Position numbers and translations under genes: made by a program. A stretch of 64,000 bases of DNA from Roseobacter denitrificans OCh 114 (GTDB lineage Bacteria; Pseudomonadota; Alphaproteobacteria; Rhodobacterales; Rhodobacteraceae): the NCBI RefSeq assembly GCF_000014045.1, contig NC_008209.1:3929001-3993000 (forward strand). The letters are read 5' to 3'. Below are positions 44,986 to 54,697 of this stretch, piece by piece (positions within the stretch are counted from its first letter, which is position 1; each line of letters opens with the position of its first letter). A model generated the notes under the pieces. It was not told where the DNA came from. It did not search any database and saw only the letters and a program-made list of their open reading frames with translations.

Positions 44986-46410
44986 TCAGCTCTCCAAAAC
45001 CCAGGTGTCTTTTGTGCCGCCACCCTGACTTGAGTTCACAACCAGACTGCCTTCGGTCAGCGCCACACGGGTCAAGCCACCCGGTACGATGTCGATTGAA
45101 CTGGGCGAGACCAGCGCAAAGGGGCGCAGATCCACATGCCGCGGGGCAAGGCCTGCATCCGTCAGGATCGGCACGGTGGACAGCGACAGGGTCGGTTGCG
45201 CGATATAATTCGCCGGGTCCGCCCTGAGTTTATCTGCGAAATCCGCCAGTTCCTTTTTACTCGCCGCAGGTCCTACAAGCATGCCGTATCCGCCCGAGCC
45301 ATGCACCTCTTTGACGACCAGATCCGAAAGGTTGTCGAGCACATACTTCAATGTGTCCGGTTCTGAACAGCGGTGCGTCTGCACGTTCTTCAGGATCGCC
45401 TTTTCGCCGGTGTAGAACTCGATGATTTCAGGCACGTAGCTATAGATCGCCTTGTCATCCGCAACCCCTGTCCCCGGCGCATTGGTGATGGTGATATTGC
45501 CCGCGCGATACACATCCATGATCCCCGGCACACCGAGCATGGAGGTCGGGTTGAACGTCAGCGGGTCGAGAAAATCGTCATCGACGCGCCGGTAAATCAC
45601 GTCAATCACCTTATAACCGCGCGTGGTGCGCATCGCGATATGGCCATCAATCACCCGCAGGTCGTGCCCTTCCACCAGTTCGACACCCATCTGATCCGCA
45701 AGGAAACTATGCTCATAATAGGCGGAGTTGTGAATGCCCGGGGTCAGCACCACGACGCAGGGCCGACCGGTGCATCCGGCAGGGGCGGATGCCTCAAGCG
45801 AGCGGCGCAGGTTCTTGGGATAATCACTGACCCGCTGCACTTTGATCTTGCTGAAGAGTTCGGGAAACATCTGCAACATGGTTTCGCGGTTTTCGAGCAT
45901 GTAGCTGACACCGGAAGGGGTGCGTGCATTGTCTTCGAGTACATAAAAATCATCCTCGCCCGTACGCACGATATCAGTGCCGACGATATGCGTATAAACG
46001 CCACCGGGCGGTGTAAAATCCATCATCTGCGGCAGAAAGGCGTCGTTTCTTGCAACCAGATCAACAGGCACGATACCCGCACGCAGGATCTCCTGCCGGT
46101 TGTAGATGTCGTGCAGAAACGCGTTGATCCCGCGCACGCGCTGCTCAATGCCCCGTGACAGTTTGCTCCATTCCGCCCCGGACAGGATACGCGGCACCAG
46201 ATCAAAGGGGATCAGACGTTCTTCGGCGTCGGACTGGCCGTAGACGTTGAAGGTAATCCCGGTGCGGCGAAAGAAGACTTCCGCTTCCTGTGCCTTGCGC
46301 GATAACCTGTCAACATCCTGTCCGTCAAACCATGATTGATAGTGACGGTAAGGTGCGCGCACATCATCCCCTGCCGTCATCTCACTGAAGTGATTTATCT
46401 TTTTTGTCAT
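44986..46410 (-). CDS. Circularly permuted ATP-grasp ligase (DUF404/407)
   Basis: A 474-aa member of the type-2 circularly permuted ATP-grasp family (usual length about 470). It starts MTKKINHFSEMTAGDDVRAPY; key features include VYGQSDAEERLIPFDLVPR, LEDNARTPSGVSYMLENR and VKEVHGSGGYGMLVGP. This family is predicted to form amide bonds between a carboxylate and an amine, possibly making a short peptide. It is the first gene of the three-gene operon. Substrate unknown. Confidence 0.9.
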   Translation of the reverse strand: MTKKINHFSEMTAGDDVRAPYRHYQSWFDGQDVDRLSRKAQEAEVFFRRTGITFNVYGQSDAEERLIPFDLVPRILSGAEWSKLSRGIEQRVRGINAFLHDIYNRQEILRAGIVPVDLVARNDAFLPQMMDFTPPGGVYTHIVGTDIVRTGEDDFYVLEDNARTPSGVSYMLENRETMLQMFPELFSKIKVQRVSDYPKNLRRSLEASAPAGCTGRPCVVVLTPGIHNSAYYEHSFLADQMGVELVEGHDLRVIDGHIAMRTTRGYKVIDVIYRRVDDDFLDPLTFNPTSMLGVPGIMDVYRAGNITITNAPGTGVADDKAIYSYVPEIIEFYTGEKAILKNVQTHRCSEPDTLKYVLDNLSDLVVKEVHGSGGYGMLVGPAASKKELADFADKLRADPANYIAQPTLSLSTVPILTDAGLAPRHVDLRPFALVSPSSIDIVPGGLTRVALTEGSLVVNSSQGGGTKDTWVLES

Positions 46411-46477
46411 CGCTCTAGCGTAACCGACCACATCAAGGGCGCAACCAAGTTTCTGCAAAGCCCCTGTCGGCGTGGCT

Positions 46478-46515
46478 AACTTACTGAAAAATTAACACTT
46501 TGCTCAAAAATTAAC
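46478..46515 (-). repeat. Two imperfect 19-bp tandem repeats upstream of the ATP-grasp operon
   Basis: On the coding strand the units are GTTAATTTTTGAGCAAAGT and GTTAATTTTTCAGTAAGTT, identical at 15 of 19 positions and directly adjacent. They lie 68-105 bp before the ATP-grasp ATG, on an AT-rich island in an otherwise GC-rich gap, in a position suited to a regulator binding site. Confidence 0.55.
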
Positions 46516-46542
46516 CTCTTGCACAGGCCAGTCAAGGCAAGG

Positions 46543-47013
46543 CTATCGGTAGAAACCGACCTGCGCGACACTGATATCCGCCTCAAAAACCTTGCCTATC
46601 GCCAGAACGCCGATCCGGCGCAGCGCCGCAGGGTCAAAGCTTTGCGTCGTGCGATGCGGTTCAAACCGATCAAAGGGAAGGCGTGCAATGCGCCATGAGG
46701 GCGTGGCCGTGACCTGCGTTCGGAAGGACTGCCACGGGCGGGTGAGCTGCGCTGTGCGCAGGCGGATGTCATAGGTTTCGCCGTTGCCCCGCAGCGTGAT
46801 TTCCAACCCGGCCCATTTTGAGGCGTCCAGCGCACTGCCGTCGGGCGTCACATCAAATGCCATCTGGACAAAACCACCGTTGTTTTCCAGAGACACACGC
46901 CCGGTCAACCGGGCGACCGGCTGCCCCTCGTGCGACGCGATGGACAGCGCACCTTCGGACACACCGCCCATGACACGGTCAGACACGAATTCCCATGTGG
47001 GGTTCAGCTGCAC
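46543..47013 (-). CDS. CIA30-family protein
   Basis: A 156-aa single-domain CIA30-like beta-sandwich (WEFVSDRVMGGVSEG, LENNGGFVQMAF), a family named for complex I assembly factors but also present in bacteria without that role. A GTG start at 47013 is supported by AGGGGG 5 nt upstream and the family N-terminus; upstream in-frame GTG codons run to 47058. No signal peptide. Function unresolved. Confidence 0.75.
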   Translation of the reverse strand: MQLNPTWEFVSDRVMGGVSEGALSIASHEGQPVARLTGRVSLENNGGFVQMAFDVTPDGSALDASKWAGLEITLRGNGETYDIRLRTAQLTRPWQSFRTQVTATPSWRIARLPFDRFEPHRTTQSFDPAALRRIGVLAIGKVFEADISVAQVGFYR

Positions 47014-47110
47014 ACAGCCCCCTGACACACAAGCGGTTTGCACATCAAGTGGGCACACCGTGGCATAAAAGAGCCATCAGGCGGCGCAGGGTTTGCACAA
47101 CGAACGCGCA

Positions 47111-47557
47111 TCACCGGTCCCGGTCATCATTGTCGTTCGGCAGCCCGATGAAACGCGGAAACAGACCGACCAGAAAGGCCGTGGTCATACCAAAGGCGAG
47201 AATGCCATTCACTGAGGCCATCGCGCCAAAAATGCGGAAGGCAGGGCCAAGCGTCGTATCGCCATAGCCAACAGTGGTGTAGGTCACGAGCGCGAAATAG
47301 ATCGGTTCCTCATGGCCCGGCAAGGCCCCGAGTGCCCAGAGCGACAGCGCCCAGATATAGAGGTGTATCGTATGCGACAGCATCAGTGCCAGAATGACAC
47401 CTGCATGGATCGTGAAATACTTCTTCGCGGTCGTATGCTCCAGCGCGCCCATGATCACCCTGAGCCGCTTGGTGAGCCACACCATGACACCGACATGGAT
47501 GAAGGTGCAGAGCACCAGTAAGAAGCTGCCGAGCATCAATTGAAACAGAACAGACAC
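47111..47557 (-). CDS. Two-helix potassium channel (Ion_trans_2 type)
   Basis: A 148-aa membrane protein with hydrophobic helices and the intact selectivity filter TTVGYGDT (Gly97-Tyr98-Gly99-Asp100 region). The short length and lack of an RCK domain make it a small ungated or voltage-independent channel. It lies downstream of the UspA and TRAP genes on the same strand, 120 bp away. Confidence 0.88.
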   Translation of the reverse strand: MSVLFQLMLGSFLLVLCTFIHVGVMVWLTKRLRVIMGALEHTTAKKYFTIHAGVILALMLSHTIHLYIWALSLWALGALPGHEEPIYFALVTYTTVGYGDTTLGPAFRIFGAMASVNGILAFGMTTAFLVGLFPRFIGLPNDNDDRDR

Positions 47558-47676
47558 GTCAGGTATTCATCCAGATTGTTGCCATCCGAGGCGATAGCAA
47601 AAACGCTCTGCAATCGAAAGGCAAAACGATGCGCGCCTTGCTGCGTCTGTCTGATCCTGCACGCAGGCCTGCGCTG

Positions 47677-48105
47677 TCAGATCCGCAAAACCAGCGTCGA
47701 TATGCCTGCATGACGCGCGATCCGCGCTGCGTTCGGCCCCAGAAAGCGATCCGCGAAATCAGGTTTATGCGCGCCGACAATGACAAGGTCAGCCTTGCTT
47801 AGCCCGATGGCTTCGAGGACCTTTTCATAGACCACACCGATTTCGACGATATGCTGGACGCCCGTGGCATCCGGCAGTGTCTTGCTGACCAGCTTGTGCA
47901 GCGCATCGCTGGCCGCTTCGGCGGCGTCATGCATCGCACCTTCCTTGAAGAAGGACCCGACCCAGGACGAGCCATAATCCGGCAGCACCGTCACAACACT
48001 CAGCGTTGCGCCATAGAAGCCGGCGAGTTTGTGCGCCTCAGTGAGCAGTTTGGCCGCTTCATCCTCGTGGGTCAGATCAACAGAACACAGGATATGATCG
48101 GTCAT
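47677..48105 (-). CDS. TRAP-associated universal stress protein (TeaD-like)
   Basis: A 142-aa Usp starting MTDHILCSVDLTHEDEA and ending VGAHKPDFADRFLGPNAARIA. The ATP signature GxxG-x9-G-S is partly lost (AHKPDFADRFLGPNA). It overlaps the TRAP permease stop by 4 bases (ATGA). Halomonas TeaD, an ATP-binding Usp at the same place, controls a TRAP transporter, so a regulatory role is likely. Confidence 0.85.
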   Translation of the reverse strand: MTDHILCSVDLTHEDEAAKLLTEAHKLAGFYGATLSVVTVLPDYGSSWVGSFFKEGAMHDAAEAASDALHKLVSKTLPDATGVQHIVEIGVVYEKVLEAIGLSKADLVIVGAHKPDFADRFLGPNAARIARHAGISTLVLRI

Positions 48106-50702
48106 GCCACGGCCTCCTCGGCTTCTGCTTTGCGTTTGCGGCCCATTTGCAGCAGGTACACCCCCCCAACCAAAAGGAAGGCGGGCAGGTAGAACAGTTC
48201 CTTGGGCATCCGGTCCGCTTCAACGTCCAATTCGACGATTTCCCAGTCAAAATCTATGCCCAATTGTTCCGCCGGTCCGCCGAAGTTGAGGTTGTCGACA
48301 AATATCTGTCCGTCCTCTTCACGGAACTCGATTCCTGCGCCCTCCAACAGGCGGGTCGCACCGTCAGCGCCCGCATCCCCGACCGGCAACAGATAGCGGG
48401 CATCAATCATATCGCCCATCAGATTCTCGCCCACCAGACGCACCCTGAGCGACGCGCCATCTTCCGCCGCTTGCGCCATTTCAAACAATTGCGCGCCCGG
48501 CACCGTTTCGAATTCAGGCGAGATCCGGTTCAGGAAATACCCCGGCTGGAACAGCATGAAGGCGGCAAACAGCAACACGGCACTTTCATAGAGCCGCGAT
48601 TTCACCATGAAGTAATTCATCGTCCCGGCGGCAAACAACAGCATGGCGATAAGGGCCACGATAAACACGAAGATCGCCTGCACCGGCCCCACATCAATCA
48701 ACAGAAGGTCGGTGTTGAAGATAAACAGGAAAGGCAACAGCGCCGTGCGGATGGAATAAAAGAACGCCTGAAACCCGGTTTTGAGCGGATCCCCCTTGGA
48801 AATGGCGGCGGCTGCGAAACTCGCCAGCCCCACAGGGGGCGTCACATCCGCCATGATGCCAAAGTAAAAGACGAACATATGCACAGCAACGAGCGGCACG
48901 ATAAGACCAGACTGCGCGCCCAGTTCAACAACGACGCCCGCCATCAGCGAAGACACGACGATATAATTCGCCGTTGTCGGCAGCCCCATGCCGAGAATGA
49001 TCGAGATCACCGCGACAAAGAAAAGCATCGCCAGAAGGTTCCCGCCAGACAGGAATTCAACGAATTCGGCCATGACCTGACCGATGCCCGTCAGGGTCAC
49101 CGCACCCACGATGATACCGGCCACGCCCATCGCGGCGGCCAGTCCGATCATGTTGCGCGCGCCTGCAATCATACCCTCGGCGATGTCGGACAGACCTTCG
49201 CGGATATGGCGCAGGGCCTCGCCCTCGCCTCTGAAGAACGCCTTCAGCGGGTTTTGCGTCAGAAGGATGAACAGCATGAAAATCGTCGACCAGAAGGCCG
49301 ACAGCCCCGGTGATTTGCGTTCAATCATCAGCAGATACATCAGCAACAGGATCGGCATCAGGTAATGCACACCGGTCTTGAAAATCTCGCGCGTGGGCGG
49401 CAGGTGCTGCATGGACTCGATGCTCATGTCCAGATCGGGGCCCTGTGCCGCGTAGCGCACGGCGGCGATATAGGACACGAGGATGACCGCCAGAATGACC
49501 CAGATGGAGGCGCCGCCAAAGGCCCCGCCGATCAGATCCACGATCAACCCGCACAAGAACAGCGTGCCACCGGCGATCACGATGGAAATCGCGATGATGA
49601 AGATCGCGCCAAGGATGAACTTGACCGGGTGCATGCGGCTGGTGCCCGTCATGCCCATTTTCAGCGCTTCGAGGTGAACGATATAGACCAGCGCCACATA
49701 GGAAATGGCAGCAGGCACAATCGCGGTTTTCACAACCTCGACGTAGGATATGCCCACATATTCCGTCATCAGAAAGGCCACAGCCCCCATGACGGGCGGC
49801 GTCAATACGCCGTTGATCGAAGAGGACACCTCGATGGCACCGGCCTTGGTGGCGGGAAAGCCGACCTTCTTCATCAACGGGATGGTGAATGTGCCCGTTG
49901 TCACCACATTCGCAATCGAGGAGCCTGAGATCAGGCCCGTCGCCGCCGAGGCGATCACGGCCGCCTTGGCCGGGCCGCCGCGCAAATGGCCGAGTGCGGC
50001 GAACGCGAGCTTCAGGAAATAATTGCCCGCCCCCGCCTGATTGAGCAATGCGCCGAACAGCACGAAGAGGAACACGAAGCCCGATGACACGCCAAGGGCG
50101 ACGCCGAACACCCCTTCGGTCGTGAGCCACATATGGCTCATCGCTTTTTCGAAGGATGCACCTTTCCACTGCACGACCTCCGGCAGGCCCGACCATGAGC
50201 CAAAGAAGACGTAGGCCAGAAAGAACAGTGCCACGCCCATCAGCGGGAAGCCGAGAGAGCGGCGTGCCGCTTCCATCAACAGCACGATGCCGATGCCCGC
50301 AATCACGATGTCGGTCATATTTGGCGCACCGGTGCGTTGGGCGACACCGCGATAGTCCCACCAGAGGTAGGACGCCGCGATGGCCGCAACGATTGCCACG
50401 GCCCATGTTATCGCCTGAATGCGGTTACGCGGGCTTGATTTCAGCCCCGGAAAGGCGAGGAAGGCCAGCAAAACCGCAAAGCCGAGGTGGATGGCGCGCG
50501 TCTGCGTATCGTTCCAAACACCCATGCCCAGCATGAAGGGCAACGGCGATGCGATCCAAAGCTGATAGATTGCCCAGACGAGGGGCAGATACCACAGGGC
50601 GGCACGACCAAATGCGTCGTTGGGGCTGCGTCCGCCGGTATCGGCATCGGCCACGATATCTTCAAGGGCCGTGTCCTGGCCCTTTGACTGTGCATCTGTC
50701 AT
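48102..50702 (-). CDS. Fused TRAP transporter permease (4TM and 12TM subunits) with DUF3394 tail
   Basis: An 866-aa inner-membrane protein joining DctQ- and DctM-like parts, the form used with TAXI binding proteins. The membrane domain spans about 680 residues (for example GLISGSSIANVVTTGTFTIPL); the C-terminal DUF3394 region (ETVPGAQLFEMAQAAEDG) ends with one more helix. It begins 95 bp after the TAXI gene and overlaps the Usp. Confidence 0.92.
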   Translation of the reverse strand: MTDAQSKGQDTALEDIVADADTGGRSPNDAFGRAALWYLPLVWAIYQLWIASPLPFMLGMGVWNDTQTRAIHLGFAVLLAFLAFPGLKSSPRNRIQAITWAVAIVAAIAASYLWWDYRGVAQRTGAPNMTDIVIAGIGIVLLMEAARRSLGFPLMGVALFFLAYVFFGSWSGLPEVVQWKGASFEKAMSHMWLTTEGVFGVALGVSSGFVFLFVLFGALLNQAGAGNYFLKLAFAALGHLRGGPAKAAVIASAATGLISGSSIANVVTTGTFTIPLMKKVGFPATKAGAIEVSSSINGVLTPPVMGAVAFLMTEYVGISYVEVVKTAIVPAAISYVALVYIVHLEALKMGMTGTSRMHPVKFILGAIFIIAISIVIAGGTLFLCGLIVDLIGGAFGGASIWVILAVILVSYIAAVRYAAQGPDLDMSIESMQHLPPTREIFKTGVHYLMPILLLMYLLMIERKSPGLSAFWSTIFMLFILLTQNPLKAFFRGEGEALRHIREGLSDIAEGMIAGARNMIGLAAAMGVAGIIVGAVTLTGIGQVMAEFVEFLSGGNLLAMLFFVAVISIILGMGLPTTANYIVVSSLMAGVVVELGAQSGLIVPLVAVHMFVFYFGIMADVTPPVGLASFAAAAISKGDPLKTGFQAFFYSIRTALLPFLFIFNTDLLLIDVGPVQAIFVFIVALIAMLLFAAGTMNYFMVKSRLYESAVLLFAAFMLFQPGYFLNRISPEFETVPGAQLFEMAQAAEDGASLRVRLVGENLMGDMIDARYLLPVGDAGADGATRLLEGAGIEFREEDGQIFVDNLNFGGPAEQLGIDFDWEIVELDVEADRMPKELFYLPAFLLVGGVYLLQMGRKRKAEAEEAVA

Positions 50703-50751
50703 GCTGTCCCCCCTGTGGGAATATCAATTGATTTTTGTTTTTATTCTGGGT

Positions 50752-50778
50752 GGCCCCGGCACGCCGCGCGCCGGGGCC
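50752..50778 (-). terminator. GC-rich stem-loop between TAXI and TRAP permease genes
   Basis: GGCCCCGGC and GCCGGGGCC form a 9-bp stem with a 9-nt loop in the 95-bp gap. On the minus strand no T run follows, so it is probably an RNA-stability element or attenuator raising binding-protein mRNA. Confidence 0.55.
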
Positions 50779-50797
50779 CGTTTTGAGCATCGCAGGC

Positions 50798-51766
50798 TTA
50801 CATCCAGCCGCGCTCAGCGTAGTATTTCGCGGCACCGGGGTGCAGCGGGGCGCTGAGGCCGTCCTTGATCATCTCTTCTTCGGTCAAACGGCCAAAGGCG
50901 GGGTGCAGTTTCTTGAAGTCTTCAAAGTTCTCGAAAACCGCTTTGACAAGCACATAGACCACTTCATCCGGGGTGTTGGCATCTGCCACGAAGGTGGCTT
51001 TGGGCCCCCAGGACGCGACATCGGCGTCATTGCCCGGATAGAGCCCGCCGGGAATTGTCGCTGCCGCATAGGCCGGGTTGGTCTCCAGTACCTTGTCCAT
51101 ACCCGAAGACGTCAGATCGAGGATCTTGATCCCGCAGGTGGAGGTCGCTTCCATGGTGGACCCATTTGGCAAGCCCGCCGCCCAGATGGCCGCATCAATC
51201 TTGCCGTCGCAAAGCGCGGCCGCCTGCTCTGACGATTTCAATTCCGCCGCGAGCGAGAAATCGTCCGGCGTTACGCCAGCCGCTTCCATCAGGACATCCG
51301 CAAGAACGCGCGTGCCCGAACCGGGGTTACCGATGTTGACGCGCTTGCCCTTCATATCCATGACGGAATTGATGCCTGCATCCTCGCGCACCATCACGTG
51401 CATGGGTTCCGGGTGCACCGAGAAGACCGCGCGCAGGTCGGCATAGGGCTCATCCCCTTCAAAGGCGCGCACACCCTCCATGGCCGCGGACTGCACGTCG
51501 GACTGCACCACGCCAAAGTCCAACTCGCCCTCGCGGATGGTGCGGGTGTTGTAAACAGACCCACCTGTGGATTCCACTGAACAACGGATGTTGTGTTCCT
51601 TGCGGTCCTTATTCACCAGACGGCAGATCGCGCCACCGGTGGGATAGTAAACGCCCGTGACACCGCCGGTGCCAATCGTGATGAACGTCTGCTCAGCATG
51701 TGCGGCGCCCGCCATGCCAAGCGAAGCAGCCATTGCCGCCCCTGTCAGAAAATGTTTTGCGAACAT
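50798..51766 (-). CDS. TAXI-family TRAP solute receptor
   Basis: A 322-aa periplasmic binding protein. Signal peptide MFAKHFLTGAAMAASLGMAG with cleavage after AHA; the mature part reads EQTFITIGTGGVTGVYYPTGG, the TAXI hallmark (T-I-G-T-G-G). It serves the fused permease downstream. The ligand is unknown; the neighbouring divergent amine dehydrogenase suggests a methylated amine or amino acid. Confidence 0.93.
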   Translation of the reverse strand: MFAKHFLTGAAMAASLGMAGAAHAEQTFITIGTGGVTGVYYPTGGAICRLVNKDRKEHNIRCSVESTGGSVYNTRTIREGELDFGVVQSDVQSAAMEGVRAFEGDEPYADLRAVFSVHPEPMHVMVREDAGINSVMDMKGKRVNIGNPGSGTRVLADVLMEAAGVTPDDFSLAAELKSSEQAAALCDGKIDAAIWAAGLPNGSTMEATSTCGIKILDLTSSGMDKVLETNPAYAAATIPGGLYPGNDADVASWGPKATFVADANTPDEVVYVLVKAVFENFEDFKKLHPAFGRLTEEEMIKDGLSAPLHPGAAKYYAERGWM

Positions 51767-52203
51767 GTGTTTGATCTCCCTTTATATGTTGCAAGTTGGT
51801 TTTTTATGGCGTCCAGTTCTCTCCAAGACACTCAATGGTTTGTTATGCGGCGCGTATCCGATTCCCCGCGTCCTGTCCGGCGCGGCGGATGAGCAAAGAT
51901 TTTTTGTCTCCAGTGATACTAGTGTTGCAGCATAGGATGAAAAGAACTGAAGGCTCTACCGCGTCAAGATGAAGGGACGATCACCAAATTGCAATGCGCG
52001 TGATGTCGTACTCTCTGAATTCACGGCTGATTTTACGCCTCTCTCGCGGCCATGCGTGTTCAGGAACGACGCGGGCTCGGCACTATGGCCACGTCAGGAT
52101 GATGCACATATGATGACGCGGCGATCACCCGGCGCATTTTCATTTTTCTATTCTCAACGGCTCGGACACGTGCTTCAACTGATGCGACACAAAGGGAGTC
52201 GCC
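51767..52203. other. Divergent intergenic region between TAXI-TRAP and DAO genes
   Basis: 437 bp containing both upstream regions. I see no gene, no terminator and no clear inverted repeat. An open frame crossing 51969-52424 is out of frame with the real gene and has no ribosome site. A CTAG-containing ATACTAGTGTT at 51916 recurs in the GMC/TRAP promoter, but this may be chance. Confidence 0.5.
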
Positions 52204-54594
52204 ATGACTGCGTCCAACCTGCCCGCACATGCCAGCGTGATTGTCATCGGTGGCGGCATCATGGGCTGCTCAACACTTTACCATCTGGCGAAGATGGGCG
52301 TTACCGACGCACTCCTGCTGGAACGCAACAAGCTCACCTCCGGCACCACTTGGCACTCCGCGGCGCAGGTACGCGCGCTGCGGCACTCCCGCAACCTGAC
52401 CCGCATGATCCAGTACTCCGTTGATTTATACGCGCAGCTGGAAGAGGAAACCGGCCAGTCGGTGGGCTGGATCCAGAAAGGCTCGCTGTCCATCGCAACC
52501 ACGCCCGACCGAGTGACGCACGTCAGGCGGCAGGAAGCGCTCGCGCATGCCTTTGGCATCAAGGCCGATTGGATCAGCGCAGGCGAGGCACAGGAACGTT
52601 GGCCCCTGATGAACACCAGCGATGTGCTCGGTGCGGTCTGGTCTCCGGAGGATGGCCGTGTTTCGCCATCTGATGTCTGTGCCGCACTGGTCAAATCGGC
52701 CAAAAGCCTCGGTGCGCGCATTTTCGAGAATACGGGCGTGACCGGCATTCTGACGCGCAACGGGCACATCACGGGGGTCGAGACGACGAACGGCACCGTC
52801 ACCTGCGATGCCGTGGCGCTGTGCACCGGGCTGTGGTCGCGCGAGGTGGGAGCCATGGCCGGGGCCGAGGTGCCCGCTCTGGCTTGCGAACATTTCTATC
52901 TGCTGACCAAGCCGCTTGCGGGGATCACCGGCAATGTGCCCACGCTCAGCGATCATGACAGCCATCTCTACATTCGCGACGATAGCGGGGGCCTGCTGGT
53001 GGGATGTTTTGAATCCATGGGCAAGCCGATTGCGCCCGGTGTGTTGGATCAGAATTTCGAATTTGGCCTTCTGCCCGAGGACTGGGATCATTTTGAACCC
53101 ATGATGCTGAATGCGCTGCACCGCCTGCCCTGTCTGAAAAACGCCGAGGTTAAAATGCTGCTGAACGGACCGGAAAGTTTCACGCCGGACGGCATGTTCA
53201 TGCTTGGCGAAACGGCAGAAACGCGCGGGCTGTTTCTGGGCTGCTGTATGAATTCGGTCGGCATGGCCTCCGGTGGCGGGGCGGGCATGAACCTCGCCCA
53301 TAGTATCGTGCACGGGCACACCGCCTATGACCTTGGCGAAGCGGACGCCAAACGGTTCGCGCCGGTGTTCAACTCGGTTGACCACCTGATGGCCCGCGCG
53401 CCCGAAATCCTCGGCACGCATTATGAAATCGCCTACCCCGGTCGCCAACTCAAAACCGCGCGCGATCTGCGCGCGCTGCCGCTGCATGCGGAATACGCCC
53501 GGGCCAATGCGCATTTCGGTCAGGTCTACGGGTGGGAAAGGCCGCTTTATTTTGGCAAACAGGCGGAACCGCGCATGACCTTTGGACGCCCCGACTGGTT
53601 TGAAAATGTGCGCGCCGAGGTCCGTGCCGCCCATGAGGGCGCCGCCATTTTTGATGCATCCCCGTTCGGCAAGATCGAAGTGACAGGCCCCGATGCCTGC
53701 GCGTTCCTGCAACATCTGGCGATGCGCAACATGGACCGCCCGACCGGAACGGCAATATACACCGCCCTGCTGAATGAGCGCGGCACCTTTGAAAGCGACA
53801 TCACAGCCCAACGCATTGCCGATGATCACTACAGGCTGTTTGTCGGCACCAATGCGATCAAACGCGATCTGGCGTGGGCGTTGCGTCATCGCGACGGGTT
53901 CGACGTCACCCTGAAAGACAGCACCGAAGACTACGCTGTCCTGTGCCTGATGGGGCCGGATGCTGCACGCATCATCGCGGCAACCGGTGCGCCGGAGTTA
54001 TGCCAGCTTGGGTATTTCCAGGTCGGCCCCGCTTTCATTGCGGGCAAACATGTGCGTGCGGCACGCATGTCCTACGTCGGCGAAGCAGGCTGGGAGATCA
54101 CCTGCAAGGCCGAAAACGCCCTGCCGATTTACACCGCACTGAAATCCTCAGGGGCGGTGCCTGCGGGCCTATATGCGCAAACCTCAATGCGGATCGAAAA
54201 AGGGTTTGCCGCCATGGGACACGAGCTCGACAGCGATCTCAGCCCGGTTGAAGCTGGCTTGCACCACATGGCGAAAAAGACCGGCGGGTTCATCGGTGCG
54301 CAAGCCTTGGCAGATCGCGTGCAGACGTCAAAACGCTCTCTGGTCACGATTGTCTTTGACGATGAAACCGCCGTCCCGCTGGGGCACGAACCGGTTTACG
54401 CAGGCCCGGACATCATCGGCCAGATCACCTCTGCCAGCTATGGCTATCGGCTTAGCGCACCTGTAGCACTGGCGCATGTAAATCCCGCCGTTGACGGTGG
54501 GGCAGTCGAGGTCGATATCGCCGGAACCAGATACAGCGGGCGCATGCAGTTTGCAGCGGCGTTTGATCCAAGCGGCGCGCGGATGCGCCCATGA
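52204..54594 (+). CDS. FAD-dependent dimethylglycine/sarcosine dehydrogenase-like enzyme (DAO + GcvT domains)
   Basis: A 796-aa cytoplasmic enzyme. FAD domain starts VIVIGGGIMGCSTLYHLAK; SGTTWHSAAQ carries the flavin-region His typical of the dimethylglycine/sarcosine dehydrogenase family. The C-terminal half is a GcvT-like folate domain (GAAIFDASPFGKIEVTG, YVGEAGWEI) that captures the methyl group as methylene-tetrahydrofolate. GGGAG precedes the ATG. Family known to oxidise N-methylated glycines; the exact amine is not readable. It is followed by the aminotransferase gene. Confidence 0.9.
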   Translation: MTASNLPAHASVIVIGGGIMGCSTLYHLAKMGVTDALLLERNKLTSGTTWHSAAQVRALRHSRNLTRMIQYSVDLYAQLEEETGQSVGWIQKGSLSIATTPDRVTHVRRQEALAHAFGIKADWISAGEAQERWPLMNTSDVLGAVWSPEDGRVSPSDVCAALVKSAKSLGARIFENTGVTGILTRNGHITGVETTNGTVTCDAVALCTGLWSREVGAMAGAEVPALACEHFYLLTKPLAGITGNVPTLSDHDSHLYIRDDSGGLLVGCFESMGKPIAPGVLDQNFEFGLLPEDWDHFEPMMLNALHRLPCLKNAEVKMLLNGPESFTPDGMFMLGETAETRGLFLGCCMNSVGMASGGGAGMNLAHSIVHGHTAYDLGEADAKRFAPVFNSVDHLMARAPEILGTHYEIAYPGRQLKTARDLRALPLHAEYARANAHFGQVYGWERPLYFGKQAEPRMTFGRPDWFENVRAEVRAAHEGAAIFDASPFGKIEVTGPDACAFLQHLAMRNMDRPTGTAIYTALLNERGTFESDITAQRIADDHYRLFVGTNAIKRDLAWALRHRDGFDVTLKDSTEDYAVLCLMGPDAARIIAATGAPELCQLGYFQVGPAFIAGKHVRAARMSYVGEAGWEITCKAENALPIYTALKSSGAVPAGLYAQTSMRIEKGFAAMGHELDSDLSPVEAGLHHMAKKTGGFIGAQALADRVQTSKRSLVTIVFDDETAVPLGHEPVYAGPDIIGQITSASYGYRLSAPVALAHVNPAVDGGAVEVDIAGTRYSGRMQFAAAFDPSGARMRP

Positions 54595-54697
54595 TCAACC
54601 AAACCGTCCCGGCAGACGCAGATGGATTCTGCACGCGCCATGATCTAGAAAAAACCAACGCTCACTTTGCCATTCCCCTTTGCACAGGAGAAACCTG

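Noticed and set aside
48147..49313. A 388-codon plus-strand frame inside the TRAP permease gene
   Set aside because: Antisense shadow, Arg/Gln/His rich, no motif.
52426..53889. A 487-codon minus-strand frame inside the DAO-GcvT gene
   Set aside because: Antisense shadow of a well-supported gene; no promoter or ribosome site.
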